A DNA stretch of 6,978 nucleotides from positions 1-6,978 of the forward strand of contig JAEYXM010000032.1 in NCBI GenBank assembly GCA_023428465.1. The letters run 5' to 3'. Both the position numbers and the translations under genes were made by a program. Origin of the DNA: Actinomycetes bacterium. Lineage in GTDB: Bacteria; Actinomycetota; Actinomycetes; Actinomycetales; Cellulomonadaceae. The notes under the pieces are model-generated. The model had not been told where the DNA came from, made no database searches, and saw nothing but the letters and a program-made list of their open reading frames with translations. Numbering within the stretch: the first letter of the stretch is position 1; every line of letters begins with the position of its first letter. Below, in pieces: positions 1-6,320 of this stretch.

Positions 1-1
1 C

Positions 2-235
2 GCGGGGGTCGCGGCGCTCACCGGACCGGTCGTTCGCGGCGACGCGGGGACCGTGGCCGCGCACCTGGCCGAGCTCGCACGGCTGGCGGGGCGGGAGCCG
101 TCCGCGGCGGACGTGCCGGCGTCGTACCGGGCGCTCGCGCGTGCCGCCACGAGCCGGGCGCTCGCGGGGGGCCGGATCTCGTCCGCGCAGGCGCAGGCGC
201 TGCTCGATGTGATCACCGAAGGAGAACCGCGATGA
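2..235 (+). CDS. DUF2520 / ketopantoate-reductase-like protein, C-terminal fragment
   Basis: The reading frame is open from the left edge to a TGA at 233-235, so 77 C-terminal residues are visible and the start lies outside the window. The visible part opens with an ALTGPVVRGDAGTVAAHLAEL-like stretch, followed by an alanine-rich helical region containing YRALARAAT and ending in LLDVITEGEPR. This is the pattern of the C-terminal helical domain in Rossmann-like plus DUF2520 proteins, which commonly sit directly upstream of panC in actinobacteria. The family resembles 6-phosphogluconate dehydrogenase / ketopantoate reductase enzymes, so a role in supplying pantoate is plausible, but that is inference. 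The NADP-binding Rossmann half is not visible. Its stop overlaps the panC start in an ATGA, so the two genes are probably co-transcribed and translationally coupled. The GTG at 53 is internal and is not the true start. Confidence 0.72.
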   Translation, partial: AGVAALTGPVVRGDAGTVAAHLAELARLAGREPSAADVPASYRALARAATSRALAGGRISSAQAQALLDVITEGEPR

Positions 236-1068
236 GGGTCGTCCGTACCCGTGCCGAGCTCGCCGAGGCGTTGGGGCCCGGGCCGCGCGCCGTCGTCATG
301 ACGATGGGTGCCCTGCACGAGGGCCACCTGACGCTGGTGCGGCGGGCGGCCGAGCTCGCCCGGGAGGTCGTGGTGACGATCTTCGTCAACCCGCTGCAGT
401 TCGGTGCGGGCGAGGACCTGGAGCGTTACCCGCGGGACCTGGCGCGCGACGTCGCGCTCCTCGCGGACTCGGGCGCGACGGTCGTCTTCGCGCCCGACGT
501 CCGGGAGGTCTACCCGACCGAGCCGGTCGTCACCGTGCACGCGGGCGCGCTCGGGGAGGTCCTGGAGGGCGCGCACCGGCCCGGCCACTTCGACGGCGTC
601 CTGACCGTCGTGCTGAAGCTGCTGCACCTGACGCGGCCGGACGTCGCGCTCTTCGGCCAGAAGGACGCCCAGCAGCTCATGGCGGTGCGGCGCATGGTGG
701 CCGACCTCGACGTCGGCGTGGACGTCCTCGCCGTGCCGATCGTGCGGGACGTCGACGGCGTCGCGCTCTCCTCGCGCAACGCCTACCTCGACCCGGAACA
801 ACGGCTCACGGCGCGGGCGTTGTACAGGTCGTTGGAGGTGGCCCGGGGGGTGGCCGACGGCGGCGGCGGTGCGCAGGAGGTGCAGGCCGCGGCTGCCGAG
901 GTGCTCGCCGGGGCCGACGGCCTGGAGGTGGACTACGTGGCGCTCGTCGACCCGGACACGGCTCGCGCCGTGCCGGCGGACCACCGCGGGCCGGCGCTGC
1001 TCGCGATCGCGGCACGCGTCGGGTCGACCAGGCTCATCGACAACGCGATGATGGAGCTGCGCCAGTAG
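232..1068 (+). CDS. panC: Pantoate--beta-alanine ligase (pantothenate synthetase)
   Basis: The enzyme condenses D-pantoate with beta-alanine, using ATP and a pantoyl-adenylate intermediate, to make pantothenate in the cytoplasm. The 278-residue product is about family length (roughly 280-310). Class-I-tRNA-synthetase-like adenylation motifs appear in order: MTMGALHEGH at 23-32 (HxGH with H29 and H32), FVNPLQF at 51-57, FGQKDAQQ at 141-148, and LSSRN at 179-183 as the KMSKS-equivalent loop. An EGAHRPGHFDGV segment (112-123) matches the conserved pantoate-site region. The ATG at 232 has a good Shine-Dalgarno sequence (GGAG at 221-224, 7-nt spacer) and overlaps the upstream stop, which settles the start. 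Its second substrate, beta-alanine, is made by the panD gene next downstream. No panB is present in this window. Confidence 0.97.
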   Translation: MRVVRTRAELAEALGPGPRAVVMTMGALHEGHLTLVRRAAELAREVVVTIFVNPLQFGAGEDLERYPRDLARDVALLADSGATVVFAPDVREVYPTEPVVTVHAGALGEVLEGAHRPGHFDGVLTVVLKLLHLTRPDVALFGQKDAQQLMAVRRMVADLDVGVDVLAVPIVRDVDGVALSSRNAYLDPEQRLTARALYRSLEVARGVADGGGGAQEVQAAAAEVLAGADGLEVDYVALVDPDTARAVPADHRGPALLAIAARVGSTRLIDNAMMELRQ

Positions 1069-1100
1069 CTCCCTCCGCGCACGGCGGCGCAAGTCATGGG

Positions 1101-1130
1101 ATGACATGGAGGCGCTTGGTGCGGGAGAAT
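1101..1130 (+). promoter_or_regulatory. Candidate sigma-70-type promoter for panD-nadB
   Basis: The 102-bp gap between panC and panD contains ATGACA at 1101-1106 (5 of 6 matches to TTGACA). After an 18-bp spacer comes GAGAAT at 1125-1130 (4 of 6 matches to TATAAT). The spacing is plausible, and a start site near 1137 would leave a short leader before the panD Shine-Dalgarno. The -35 box overlaps the right arm of a hyphenated palindrome, GTCAT-GGG-ATGAC (1093-1105), which could be an operator. In GC-rich actinobacteria such matches arise by chance, so this is only a candidate. panD-nadB could equally be read through from panC. Confidence 0.3.
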
Positions 1131-1173
1131 AGGTGACGAACCACGCTCGGACGAGCGCAGGGGAGGAGGCGTG

Positions 1174-1611
1174 ATGACGACGGACGGTTGGCTGCGGCCG
1201 ATGATGGTGGGCAAGGTCCACCGCGCGATCGTGACGGCGGCGGAGCTCGACTACGTCGGGTCCATCACGCTGGACGCGACCCTGCTCGAGGCCTCGGGCA
1301 TCCTCCCGGGCCAGCAGGTCGACGTCGTCGACGTCACCAACGGCGCGCGCCTGACGACGTACGCGATCGCGGGCGAGCCGGGGTCCGGCGTCGTCTGCAT
1401 CAACGGCGCCGCGGCGCACCTGGTCAAGCCCGGCGACATGGTCATCGTCATCGCCTACGCGATGCTGCCGGACGCGCAGGCCCGCACCTACAACCCGAAC
1501 GTCGTGCACGTCGACGCGGCAAACCGGATCGTCAGCGTCGCCGGGGACCCCGGTGAGGCGCCCGTCGGACTGAGCACCGCAGCGATCGCCTGGGCTCCCG
1601 GTCCCCGGTGA
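1174..1611 (+). CDS. panD: Aspartate 1-decarboxylase proenzyme
   Basis: PanD decarboxylates L-aspartate to beta-alanine, the substrate of PanC. It is made as a proenzyme that self-cleaves at a Gly-Ser bond to create a pyruvoyl cofactor. Numbered from the ATG at 1174 (145 residues), the cleavage site is G29-S30 within LDYVGSITLDA. K14 in GKVHRA, R59 and Y63 in NGARLTTYAI match the E. coli residues K9, R54 and Y58. INGAAAHLVKPGD and an RTYNPNVVHVD segment complete the family signature. A GTG at 1171 sits directly before this ATG. The GGAGGAGG at 1162-1169 favours the ATG, since GGAGG at 1162-1166 gives a 7-nt spacer. The product is slightly longer than E. coli PanD (126 residues), with a few extra N-terminal residues and a longer tail, as is common in actinobacteria. 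Its stop overlaps the nadB start. Confidence 0.96.
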   Translation: MTTDGWLRPMMVGKVHRAIVTAAELDYVGSITLDATLLEASGILPGQQVDVVDVTNGARLTTYAIAGEPGSGVVCINGAAAHLVKPGDMVIVIAYAMLPDAQARTYNPNVVHVDAANRIVSVAGDPGEAPVGLSTAAIAWAPGPR

Positions 1612-3302
1612 GCCTCGCGCGGCGGCTCGCCGGACCGGGCCCGGGCTGGACGACGTCCGCCGACGTCATCGTCGTGGGCTCCGGCATCGCCGGCCTCACG
1701 GCCGCTCTGAAGGTCCGTGAGCGGGGCCCGCGCGTCCTGCTCATCACCAAGTCGGTCCTCGCGTCGGGGTCGACGATCTGGGCGCAGGGCGGCATCGCCG
1801 CGGCGCTCGACCCGAAGGACACCCCGCAGGCGCACTTCTACGACACGCTCGTCGCCGGCGCGGGCCTGTGCGACCCGGCGGCCGTGGACGTCCTCGTCAC
1901 GGAGGGCCCGGGCCGGGTGCGCGAGCTCGCGGGCCTGGGGGCGATCTTCGACACGGACGCCTCGGGCGACATCTCGCTGACGCGCGAGGGTGGCCACGGC
2001 ACGCGCCGCATCGCGCACGCGGGCGGCGACGCGACCGGCGCCGAGATCTCGCGCGCGCTCGTCGCGCGCATCGAGGCCGTCCGCAACGACCCGGGCGTCG
2101 AGGTCATCGAGCACGCCCTGGTCCTGGACCTGCTCACGGGCGCGCCCGACGCCGACGGGCGCCCCGGTCCGGTGTGCGGCGTGACGTTGCACGTCATCGG
2201 TGAGGGCTCGCGCGACGGCGTCGGCGCGGCGATGGCGCCCGCGGTGATCCTCGCGACGGGCGGCATCGGGCAGGTCTACCCGTCGTCCACGAACCCGGCG
2301 CTCGCCACGGGCGACGGCCTCGCCGCGGCGCTGCGCGCCGGCGCGCCCGTGGGTGACATGGAGTTCGTGCAGTTCCACCCGACGGTGCTGTGGCTCGGTG
2401 CGGGCGTGAAGGGCCAGCTCGCGCTCGTCTCGGAGGCCGTCCGCGGCGAGGGTGCGCGGCTGCTGGACACCGACGGCGTGCGGTTCATGCCCGAGGTTCA
2501 CCCCCTTGCCGAGCTCGCGCCGCGCGACGTCGTCGCGCACGCCATCGTGCGCCGGATGGCCGCGACGGGCGCGGACCACGTGTGGCTCGACGCGCGGCAC
2601 CTGGGCGCGGACTTCGTGCACCAGCGCTTCCCGACGATCCACCAGCGTCTGCTCGCGGAGGGCATCGACCTGGCGACCGACCTGGTGCCGGTGGCCCCGG
2701 CCCACCACTTCCACTCGGGTGGGGTGCTCACGGACATCGACGGCCGTTCGCCCCTGGTCGGCCTGTACGCCGCGGGGGAGGTCGCGTGCACGGGTGTGCA
2801 CGGCGCCAACCGGCTCGCGTCGAACTCGCTCCTCGAGGGCGTCGTCTTCGCGCACCGCACGGCTGTCGACGTCGCCCAGCGCCTCGCCGACGGGGACCTG
2901 CCCCTCGTGGAGCCGGTCGAGCGGCCCGGCCCGGCCGGCCTGGTCGCGGCCGCGGCCCGCGGGCGCGTGCAGCGTCTCGCGGCGAGCGGACCGGGCGTCA
3001 TCCGCACGGGTGAGGGCCTGACGGACGCGGCGCGGCGGCTCGCCCAGGTGCGCACCGACGCCGCCGGCGTCGTGGCCGAGCCGCAGACGGCGGAGTGGGA
3101 GACGACGAACCTGCACCAGGTCGCCACCGTGCTCACCGCCACCGCGCTCGCGCGCGAGGAGAGCCGCGGCGGCCACTTCCGCGAGGACTTCCCCGAGCGC
3201 GACGAGGCGTGGCGCGTCCGGCTCGTGGCGCGCATCGAGCCCGACGGGGAACTGAGCGTCGAGCGCGCCGCCGTGGCGGCGCCGCAGACGACGCGCGCCT
3301 GA
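1608..3302 (+). CDS. nadB: L-aspartate oxidase
   Basis: NadB is a cytoplasmic FAD enzyme that oxidises L-aspartate to iminoaspartate, which NadA then converts to quinolinate for NAD synthesis. The 564-residue product matches family length (about 540 in E. coli). It has the dinucleotide-binding GSGIAG at 24-29, the SGSTIWAQGGIAAAL segment (53-67), TREGGH at 125-130 (E127 equivalent to catalytic E121), APRD around R306 (equivalent to R290), HHFHSGG, and GEVACTGVHGANRLASNSLLEG at 390-411. The C-terminal helical domain ends with ESRGGHFREDFPERDEAW, so the gene is not truncated. The GTG start lies inside the panD stop (GTGA) without a clear Shine-Dalgarno, consistent with coupling to panD; no better in-frame start precedes the FAD motif. 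nadA and nadC are absent from the window. Succinate dehydrogenase flavoprotein is the close homologue, but the context and the aspartate-oxidase-type motifs favour NadB. Confidence 0.97.
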   Translation: MSLARRLAGPGPGWTTSADVIVVGSGIAGLTAALKVRERGPRVLLITKSVLASGSTIWAQGGIAAALDPKDTPQAHFYDTLVAGAGLCDPAAVDVLVTEGPGRVRELAGLGAIFDTDASGDISLTREGGHGTRRIAHAGGDATGAEISRALVARIEAVRNDPGVEVIEHALVLDLLTGAPDADGRPGPVCGVTLHVIGEGSRDGVGAAMAPAVILATGGIGQVYPSSTNPALATGDGLAAALRAGAPVGDMEFVQFHPTVLWLGAGVKGQLALVSEAVRGEGARLLDTDGVRFMPEVHPLAELAPRDVVAHAIVRRMAATGADHVWLDARHLGADFVHQRFPTIHQRLLAEGIDLATDLVPVAPAHHFHSGGVLTDIDGRSPLVGLYAAGEVACTGVHGANRLASNSLLEGVVFAHRTAVDVAQRLADGDLPLVEPVERPGPAGLVAAAARGRVQRLAASGPGVIRTGEGLTDAARRLAQVRTDAAGVVAEPQTAEWETTNLHQVATVLTATALAREESRGGHFREDFPERDEAWRVRLVARIEPDGELSVERAAVAAPQTTRA

Positions 3303-3533
3303 CCTGGCGTCAGGGCTGGTCGGGCTGGTCGGCGCCTTCGCGCTGCCAGCACCGCTCGGAGCGCACCCCGAGTCGGCGCCGTTGGCCACTACCGAGTTCG
3401 CCGAGTCTGCGGCGGCGTTCCGCGGCCAGATTCGGAACCGCTACCGACCACGGCTGATCGAGTCATCGGGAGATTCCCATCCGATCGCGTCGCGCCATGA
3501 GCGTGCACGTGTCACGTGGGAGATGATGCGCGC
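3303..3533 (+). other. Intergenic stretch between nadB and the Imm8 gene, with a possible gene remnant
   Basis: These 231 bases contain no gene with a convincing start. One forward frame (codons beginning at 3301) stays open to a TGA at 3544-3546. Its first half has a protein-like composition (GLVGLVGAFALPAPLGAHPE and onwards) with G or C in most third positions. No ATG or GTG start with a ribosome binding site precedes it, and I do not recognise the peptide. It could be the decayed 3' end of a gene cut off when the accessory DNA arrived, or chance openness in GC-rich DNA. A 9-bp tandem repeat, GGGCTGGTC twice (3313-3330), lies just past nadB. A small CTCGG/CCGAG hairpin (3355-3372) is too weak to call a terminator. 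Confidence 0.35.
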
Positions 3534-3541
3534 ATGCGCGC
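3506..3541 (+). promoter_or_regulatory. Palindrome pair around the Imm8 start codon, possible operator
   Basis: Two copies of CACGTG (3506-3511 and 3513-3518) are separated by one T. The second runs into the GGGAG Shine-Dalgarno (3518-3522). A perfect 14-bp palindrome, GCGCGCATGCGCGC (3528-3541), is centred on the AT of the ATG start. Both are seen directly in the sequence. A regulatory role is inference: a repressor bound here would cover the translation start region, but alternating GC runs also arise by chance in DNA of this composition. Confidence 0.25.
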
Positions 3542-3890
3542 GGTGATCAAGGCCATGGACTTCGACCCCGAGCCGGCGACGCTGCCCGCAGATCCGGCAC
3601 GCTTACACCTGCTGGTGCAACTGCTGGTCGGCCCGTCCGACGGGCCAGGGGCGGAGTCGTTTCAGGTGACTGTGTGCTCCCCTGAGTGGCTGGCCGTCAG
3701 GTGTCGAGAAGTCGACGGCATCTACGACCCTCGGCACCACCTCGTCGTGAACCTGGAGTTCTTCGACAAGCGCAAGCTTCGGCAGTGGTTCGAGGGCAAG
3801 GTGCAGAAGGTCGAAGCGCCAGACCGGGCCGGCATCGGGGAGCGCTTGAGCCGCATCGGCTACTGGGAGTTCGAGGACTACCAGCCCTGA
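3534..3890 (+). CDS. Imm8-family immunity protein, orphan
   Basis: This 118-residue cytoplasmic-type protein (no signal peptide or membrane segment) resembles the Immunity protein 8 (Imm8) family of polymorphic-toxin immunity proteins. The match is by eye. It starts MRAVIKAMDF, has a DPARLHLLVQLLVGP segment (20-34), the ESFQVTVCSPEWL block (41-53; the family typically shows ESF..xVCTPxWL), and ends L-S-R-I-G-Y-W-E-F-E-D-Y near residues 106-116, a typical Imm8 ending. Such proteins bind and neutralise a cognate secreted or contact-delivered toxin. No toxin gene is recognisable nearby, so the target is unknown and the gene looks like an orphan. I chose the ATG at 3534 because the conserved N-terminus begins there; GGGAG at 3518-3522 lies 11 nt upstream, a rather long spacer. 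The GTG at 3516 is an alternative that adds six residues. Base composition is less extreme than in nadB, which fits acquired DNA. Confidence 0.75.
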   Translation: MRAVIKAMDFDPEPATLPADPARLHLLVQLLVGPSDGPGAESFQVTVCSPEWLAVRCREVDGIYDPRHHLVVNLEFFDKRKLRQWFEGKVQKVEAPDRAGIGERLSRIGYWEFEDYQP

Positions 3891-3894
3891 CCAC

Positions 3895-3915
3895 CCGTGC
3901 TGCGGCGGCACACGG
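3895..3915 (+). terminator. Weak hairpin downstream of the Imm8 gene
   Basis: Four bases after the stop codon, CCGTG (3895-3899) pairs with CACGG (3911-3915). Inside, TGC (3901-3903) pairs with GCA (3908-3910) around a GGCG loop, with one bulged C at 3900. No T-rich tail follows. It lies between converging genes, where a terminator would be expected, but the stem is short. Confidence 0.3.
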
Positions 3916-3979
3916 AATGCGCGCCCGCTGAGGCGAGTGAGCGCCCTGACGGCCGCATGCCCGGGCGGGTGTCGCGGCC

Positions 3980-4913
3980 CTACGGGGCGAGCAAGCCGAG
4001 GGGGACGACGGCGATGCCGTCGGGTCGGCGGTAGGCGTGAGGTCCGGTGTTGATGATGACCCTGTCGAGGAGGGTCTCCCCGAGCTGGTTGGCGAGCCAG
4101 TGGAGGTCGGCGGTGTCCCGGTCGTCCACGGCGGCGTTGAGCTTGACCTCGATGGCGAGGACTCTGCCGTCGTCGCGGACGAGGACCAGGTCGATCTCGT
4201 GGTCACCATTGCGTGTGCGCAGGTGGCCGACGGCGGCGTCGGCGGCTTGGGCAGGGACGCGGACGCACAGCGTGACCAGGGACTCGAAGAGGTGGCCGAG
4301 CATCGTGCCGGCCTGGGGGCCGAGGGGTTGCCCCTCGCCATCGAGGAGCGCGGTGAGGTTCATGCCGAGGAGGCGGGCTGCCAGGGCGGGGTCGACCAGG
4401 TGATGCTTGGGTGCCTGACCGAGCCGGGTCAGGGGGTGCCCCGTGGGCGCCCACGCGGGAACGGGGTCGAGCAGCCACAGCTGGGTCAGGACGTCTCGGT
4501 AGCAGATGCTCGTGCTGCGGGCGGGCTTGTCGGTCTGGCCCGGGGTGGCGGCATCGAGCAGGCTGGAGTAGCTGGCTGTGGAGGCGGTGGCCGCTGCGTA
4601 GGCACGCAACCACCCGAGCATCGCCTCGGGCTTGCGCACGGCCAGGCCTTGCTCGGGCACATCGCGGTCGACGGCGTTGCGCAGGTAGGAGTCGAGCTGG
4701 AACTTCAGCCCGCGCGGGCTCAGGCCACGTAGCCCAGGGAAGCCAGAGGCCAGGATCTCCTCGGCGTAGTCGGCCAGCCGCAGGTCGCACTGACCCTCGA
4801 CGGGGGGCCGCTGTCCCGTGAGCAGAGCTCGCAGGCTGACCGCGGGCTGGGTCACTCCCCGTTCAGTGAGCGTCATCGGGCGCATCCGTAGCCGGCCGAT
4901 GCGCCCGGCCCCG
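3980..4913 (-). pseudogene. DUF4143/AAA-family ATPase, 3' part, disrupted by IS256 element
   Basis: This is the C-terminal three quarters of an ATPase whose 5' part lies at 6321-6667, across the insertion sequence. Rejoined, the protein has 423 residues; this part supplies residue 117 onwards, starting R-I-G-R-L-R-M-R-P-M-T-L. The visible features fit the ATP-binding DUF4143 family. They include SGFPGLRGLS then LDSYLRNAVDRD (rejoined positions about 169-197), an AYAAATAS segment followed by YRDVLTQLWLLDPVPAW, the KHHLVDPALAARLLG motif (about 282-296), GHLFESLV, and a C-terminal PD-(D/E)xK-like core with EID (D354) and EVK (E368, K370). Cellular roles of these ATPases are poorly defined. An ATG at 4883-4885 could in principle restart translation and give a 301-residue protein. 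That protein would lack the P-loop and so could not work as an ATPase. The gene converges on the Imm8 gene. Confidence 0.88.
4905..4913. repeat. Target site duplication, left copy
   Basis: CCGGCCCCG is repeated exactly at 6321-6329, directly flanking the insertion sequence. IS256-family elements usually duplicate 8 bp, sometimes 9, so one of these bases may be a chance match at the element's end. The duplication lies in the coding sequence of the interrupted ATPase, within the HSGAG codons. Confidence 0.85.
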
Positions 4914-4920
4914 TAGTTGC

Positions 4921-4939
4921 GTCCCTGATAGTGGTGTAG
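4921..4939 (+). repeat. Left terminal inverted repeat of the IS256 element
   Basis: GTCCCTGATAGTGGTGTAG matches the reverse complement of 6298-6316 at 16 of 19 positions; the three mismatches form one central block. Further pairing (CGCT) can be added inwards with a single gap. Transposase should bind here. Confidence 0.82.
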
Positions 4940-4944
4940 CCGCT

Positions 4945-4984
4945 GGTGGCCACCTCGTCGTGGACGACGACGCGGTCACCGCGT
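4945..4984 (+). promoter_or_regulatory. Three adjoining palindromes in the IS leader
   Basis: Between the left inverted repeat and the transposase start, three palindromic units tile 40 bp almost without gaps. They are GGTGGCCACC (4945-4954, perfect), TCGTCG-TGGA-CGACGA (4955-4970), and ACGCGGT-C-ACCGCGT (4970-4984). All three are exact by inspection. They could fold in RNA to block translation of transposase from outside transcripts, serve as internal transposase-binding sites, or act as an operator. None of these roles is shown by the sequence alone. Confidence 0.4.
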
Positions 4985-5031
4985 GATCCTTCGAGTGAAC
5001 CTCTCACAGCACTCTCGAACGGAGCATCACG

Positions 5032-6273
5032 ATGACCGCACCTCGCATTGTCGACCCTGCCGGCGTCCTGGGCCAGGCCTTGGCCGACGCCTCGCCGGAC
5101 CTGATGCGTCACCTGCTCGCCACGGTGATCAATGCCCTGTTGTCGGCGGAGGCCGATGCGGTCTGCGGCGCCGAGTGGGGCCAGCCCAGCCCGGACCGGG
5201 TTGCTCAGCGCAACGGCTACCGCCACCGGGACCTGGACACCCGGGTCGGCACGATCGACGTGGCGGTCCCCAAGCTGCGCACCGGGTCCTACTTCCCCGA
5301 GTGGCTGCTCGAGCGGCGCAAGCGCGCCGAGGCCGCCCTGATCAGCGTGGTCGCGACCTGCTACCTGCTCGGGGTCAGCACCCGGCGGATGGACAAGCTG
5401 GTCCAGTCACTCGGCATCACGAGCCTGAGCAAGTCCCAGGTCTCCCGGATGGCCACCGACCTCGACGCCCAGGTCACCGCGTTCCGCACCCGCTCCCTCG
5501 CGGACGCCGGGCCGTTCACGTTCGTGGCCGCCGACGCGTTGACGATGAAGGTCCGCGAGGCCGGGCGCGTGATCAACGCCGTCGTCTTGGTTGCCACAGG
5601 TGTCAACGGCGACGGGCACCGGGAGGTCCTGGGCTGCAAGGTCACCGCGGCCGAGACCAAGGAGGCGTGGAACGCGTTCTTCGCCGACCTCGTCGCCCGC
5701 GGCCTGGCCGGGGTCCGCCTGGTCACCTCCGACGCCCACGCCGGCCTGGTCGAGGCGATCGCCGCGAACCTGCCCGGCGCATCCTGGCAGCGGTGCCGCA
5801 CCCACTACGCCGCCAACCTCATGAGCACCTGCCCCAAGAGCTCCTGGCCCGCGGTCAAGGCCATGCTCCACTCCGTCTACGACCAGCCCGACCAGGCCTC
5901 GGTCCACGCCCAGTTCGACAAGCTCCTGGACTCCGTCGCCGGCCCGCTGCCCGCGGTCGCCGAGCACCTGGACGCCGCCCGCGCGGACCTGCTCGCCTTC
6001 ACCGCGTTCCCGCGAGAGATCTGGCGCCAGATCTGGTCCAACAACCCCAACGAACGACTGAACAAGGAGATCCGCCGCCGCACCGACGTCGTCGGGATCT
6101 TCCCCGACCGCGACTCCGTGATCCGCCTCGTCGGAGCCGTCCTGGCCGAACAGCACGACGAATGGGCCGAAGGTCGGCGCTACTTCGCCCTCGACGTCCT
6201 GCACCGCGCCCGCCTGAACCTCATCACCACGGACACGAAGGAGACCGACCAGCCCCTGGCCCTCACCGCCTGA
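5032..6273 (+). CDS. IS256-family transposase
   Basis: This 413-residue DDE (mutator-type) transposase cuts and joins the ends of its own element. The catalytic triad is D168 in FVAADALTMKVRE, D234 in LVTSDAHAGL, and E341 in SNNPNERLNKEIRRR, followed by the family hallmark TDVVGIFPDRDSVIRLVGA. QRCRTHYAANL between D234 and E341 carries the conserved C and H of the family. The N-terminal part includes AEWGQPSPDRVAQRNGYRHR and VPKLRTGSYFPEWLLERRKRAE, the usual DNA-binding region with the GSYFP(E) motif. GGAG at 5021-5024 with a 7-nt spacer supports the ATG at 5032. No frameshift or internal stop is present and the length is normal (about 400), so the enzyme should be functional. An overlapping frame from 4983 is out of frame with these motifs. 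Confidence 0.97.
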   Translation: MTAPRIVDPAGVLGQALADASPDLMRHLLATVINALLSAEADAVCGAEWGQPSPDRVAQRNGYRHRDLDTRVGTIDVAVPKLRTGSYFPEWLLERRKRAEAALISVVATCYLLGVSTRRMDKLVQSLGITSLSKSQVSRMATDLDAQVTAFRTRSLADAGPFTFVAADALTMKVREAGRVINAVVLVATGVNGDGHREVLGCKVTAAETKEAWNAFFADLVARGLAGVRLVTSDAHAGLVEAIAANLPGASWQRCRTHYAANLMSTCPKSSWPAVKAMLHSVYDQPDQASVHAQFDKLLDSVAGPLPAVAEHLDAARADLLAFTAFPREIWRQIWSNNPNERLNKEIRRRTDVVGIFPDRDSVIRLVGAVLAEQHDEWAEGRRYFALDVLHRARLNLITTDTKETDQPLALTA

Positions 6274-6297
6274 ACGGCAACGGATCACGCCGAAGCG

Positions 6298-6316
6298 CTA
6301 CACCACGTCCAGGGAC
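6298..6316 (-). repeat. Right terminal inverted repeat of the IS256 element
   Basis: Read on the - strand this is GTCCCTGGACGTGGTGTAG, matching the left repeat at 16 of 19 positions. It begins 24 bp after the transposase stop. Four bases (TTGA on the + strand, 6317-6320) separate it from the target duplication. Confidence 0.82.
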
Positions 6317-6320
6317 TTGA

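Larger units (their letters stand above)
4914..6320 (+). mobile_element. Complete IS256-family insertion sequence
   Basis: The element is about 1,407 bp, within the usual IS256-family range. It has a single transposase gene, imperfect terminal inverted repeats (4921-4939 against 6298-6316) and a flanking duplication (4905-4913 and 6321-6329). It is inserted in the ATPase gene with its transposase reading the opposite way. The boundaries come from the duplication and from restoration of the host reading frame, so they are accurate to about a base. The two ends are not symmetric: 7 nt lie outside the repeat on the left but only 4 nt on the right. With an intact DDE transposase, both ends and an undecayed duplication, the insertion looks recent and the element may still be active. 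Confidence 0.92.

Noticed and set aside
3313..3330. 9-bp tandem repeat GGGCTGGTC just after nadB, considered as an insertion scar
   Set aside because: Two short copies are not enough to show a recombination event, and no matching copy is seen at the far side of the accessory DNA.
1488..3389. A 633-codon open frame on the - strand opposite nadB
   Set aside because: It is antisense to a clearly recognised NadB. Its product is arginine-rich low-complexity sequence with no domain, a typical shadow in GC-rich DNA.
4037..4732. A 231-codon + strand frame opposite the DUF4143 fragment
   Set aside because: The - strand carries recognisable family motifs over the same span; the + frame has none.
5407..6288. 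A 293-codon open frame on the - strand opposite the transposase
   Set aside because: It mirrors the intact DDE transposase and shows only glycine/valine-rich sequence without motifs.
4983..6320. A 445-codon + strand frame overlapping the transposase in another frame
   Set aside because: The translation is proline/arginine-rich and lacks the catalytic residues, which lie in the frame starting at 5032.
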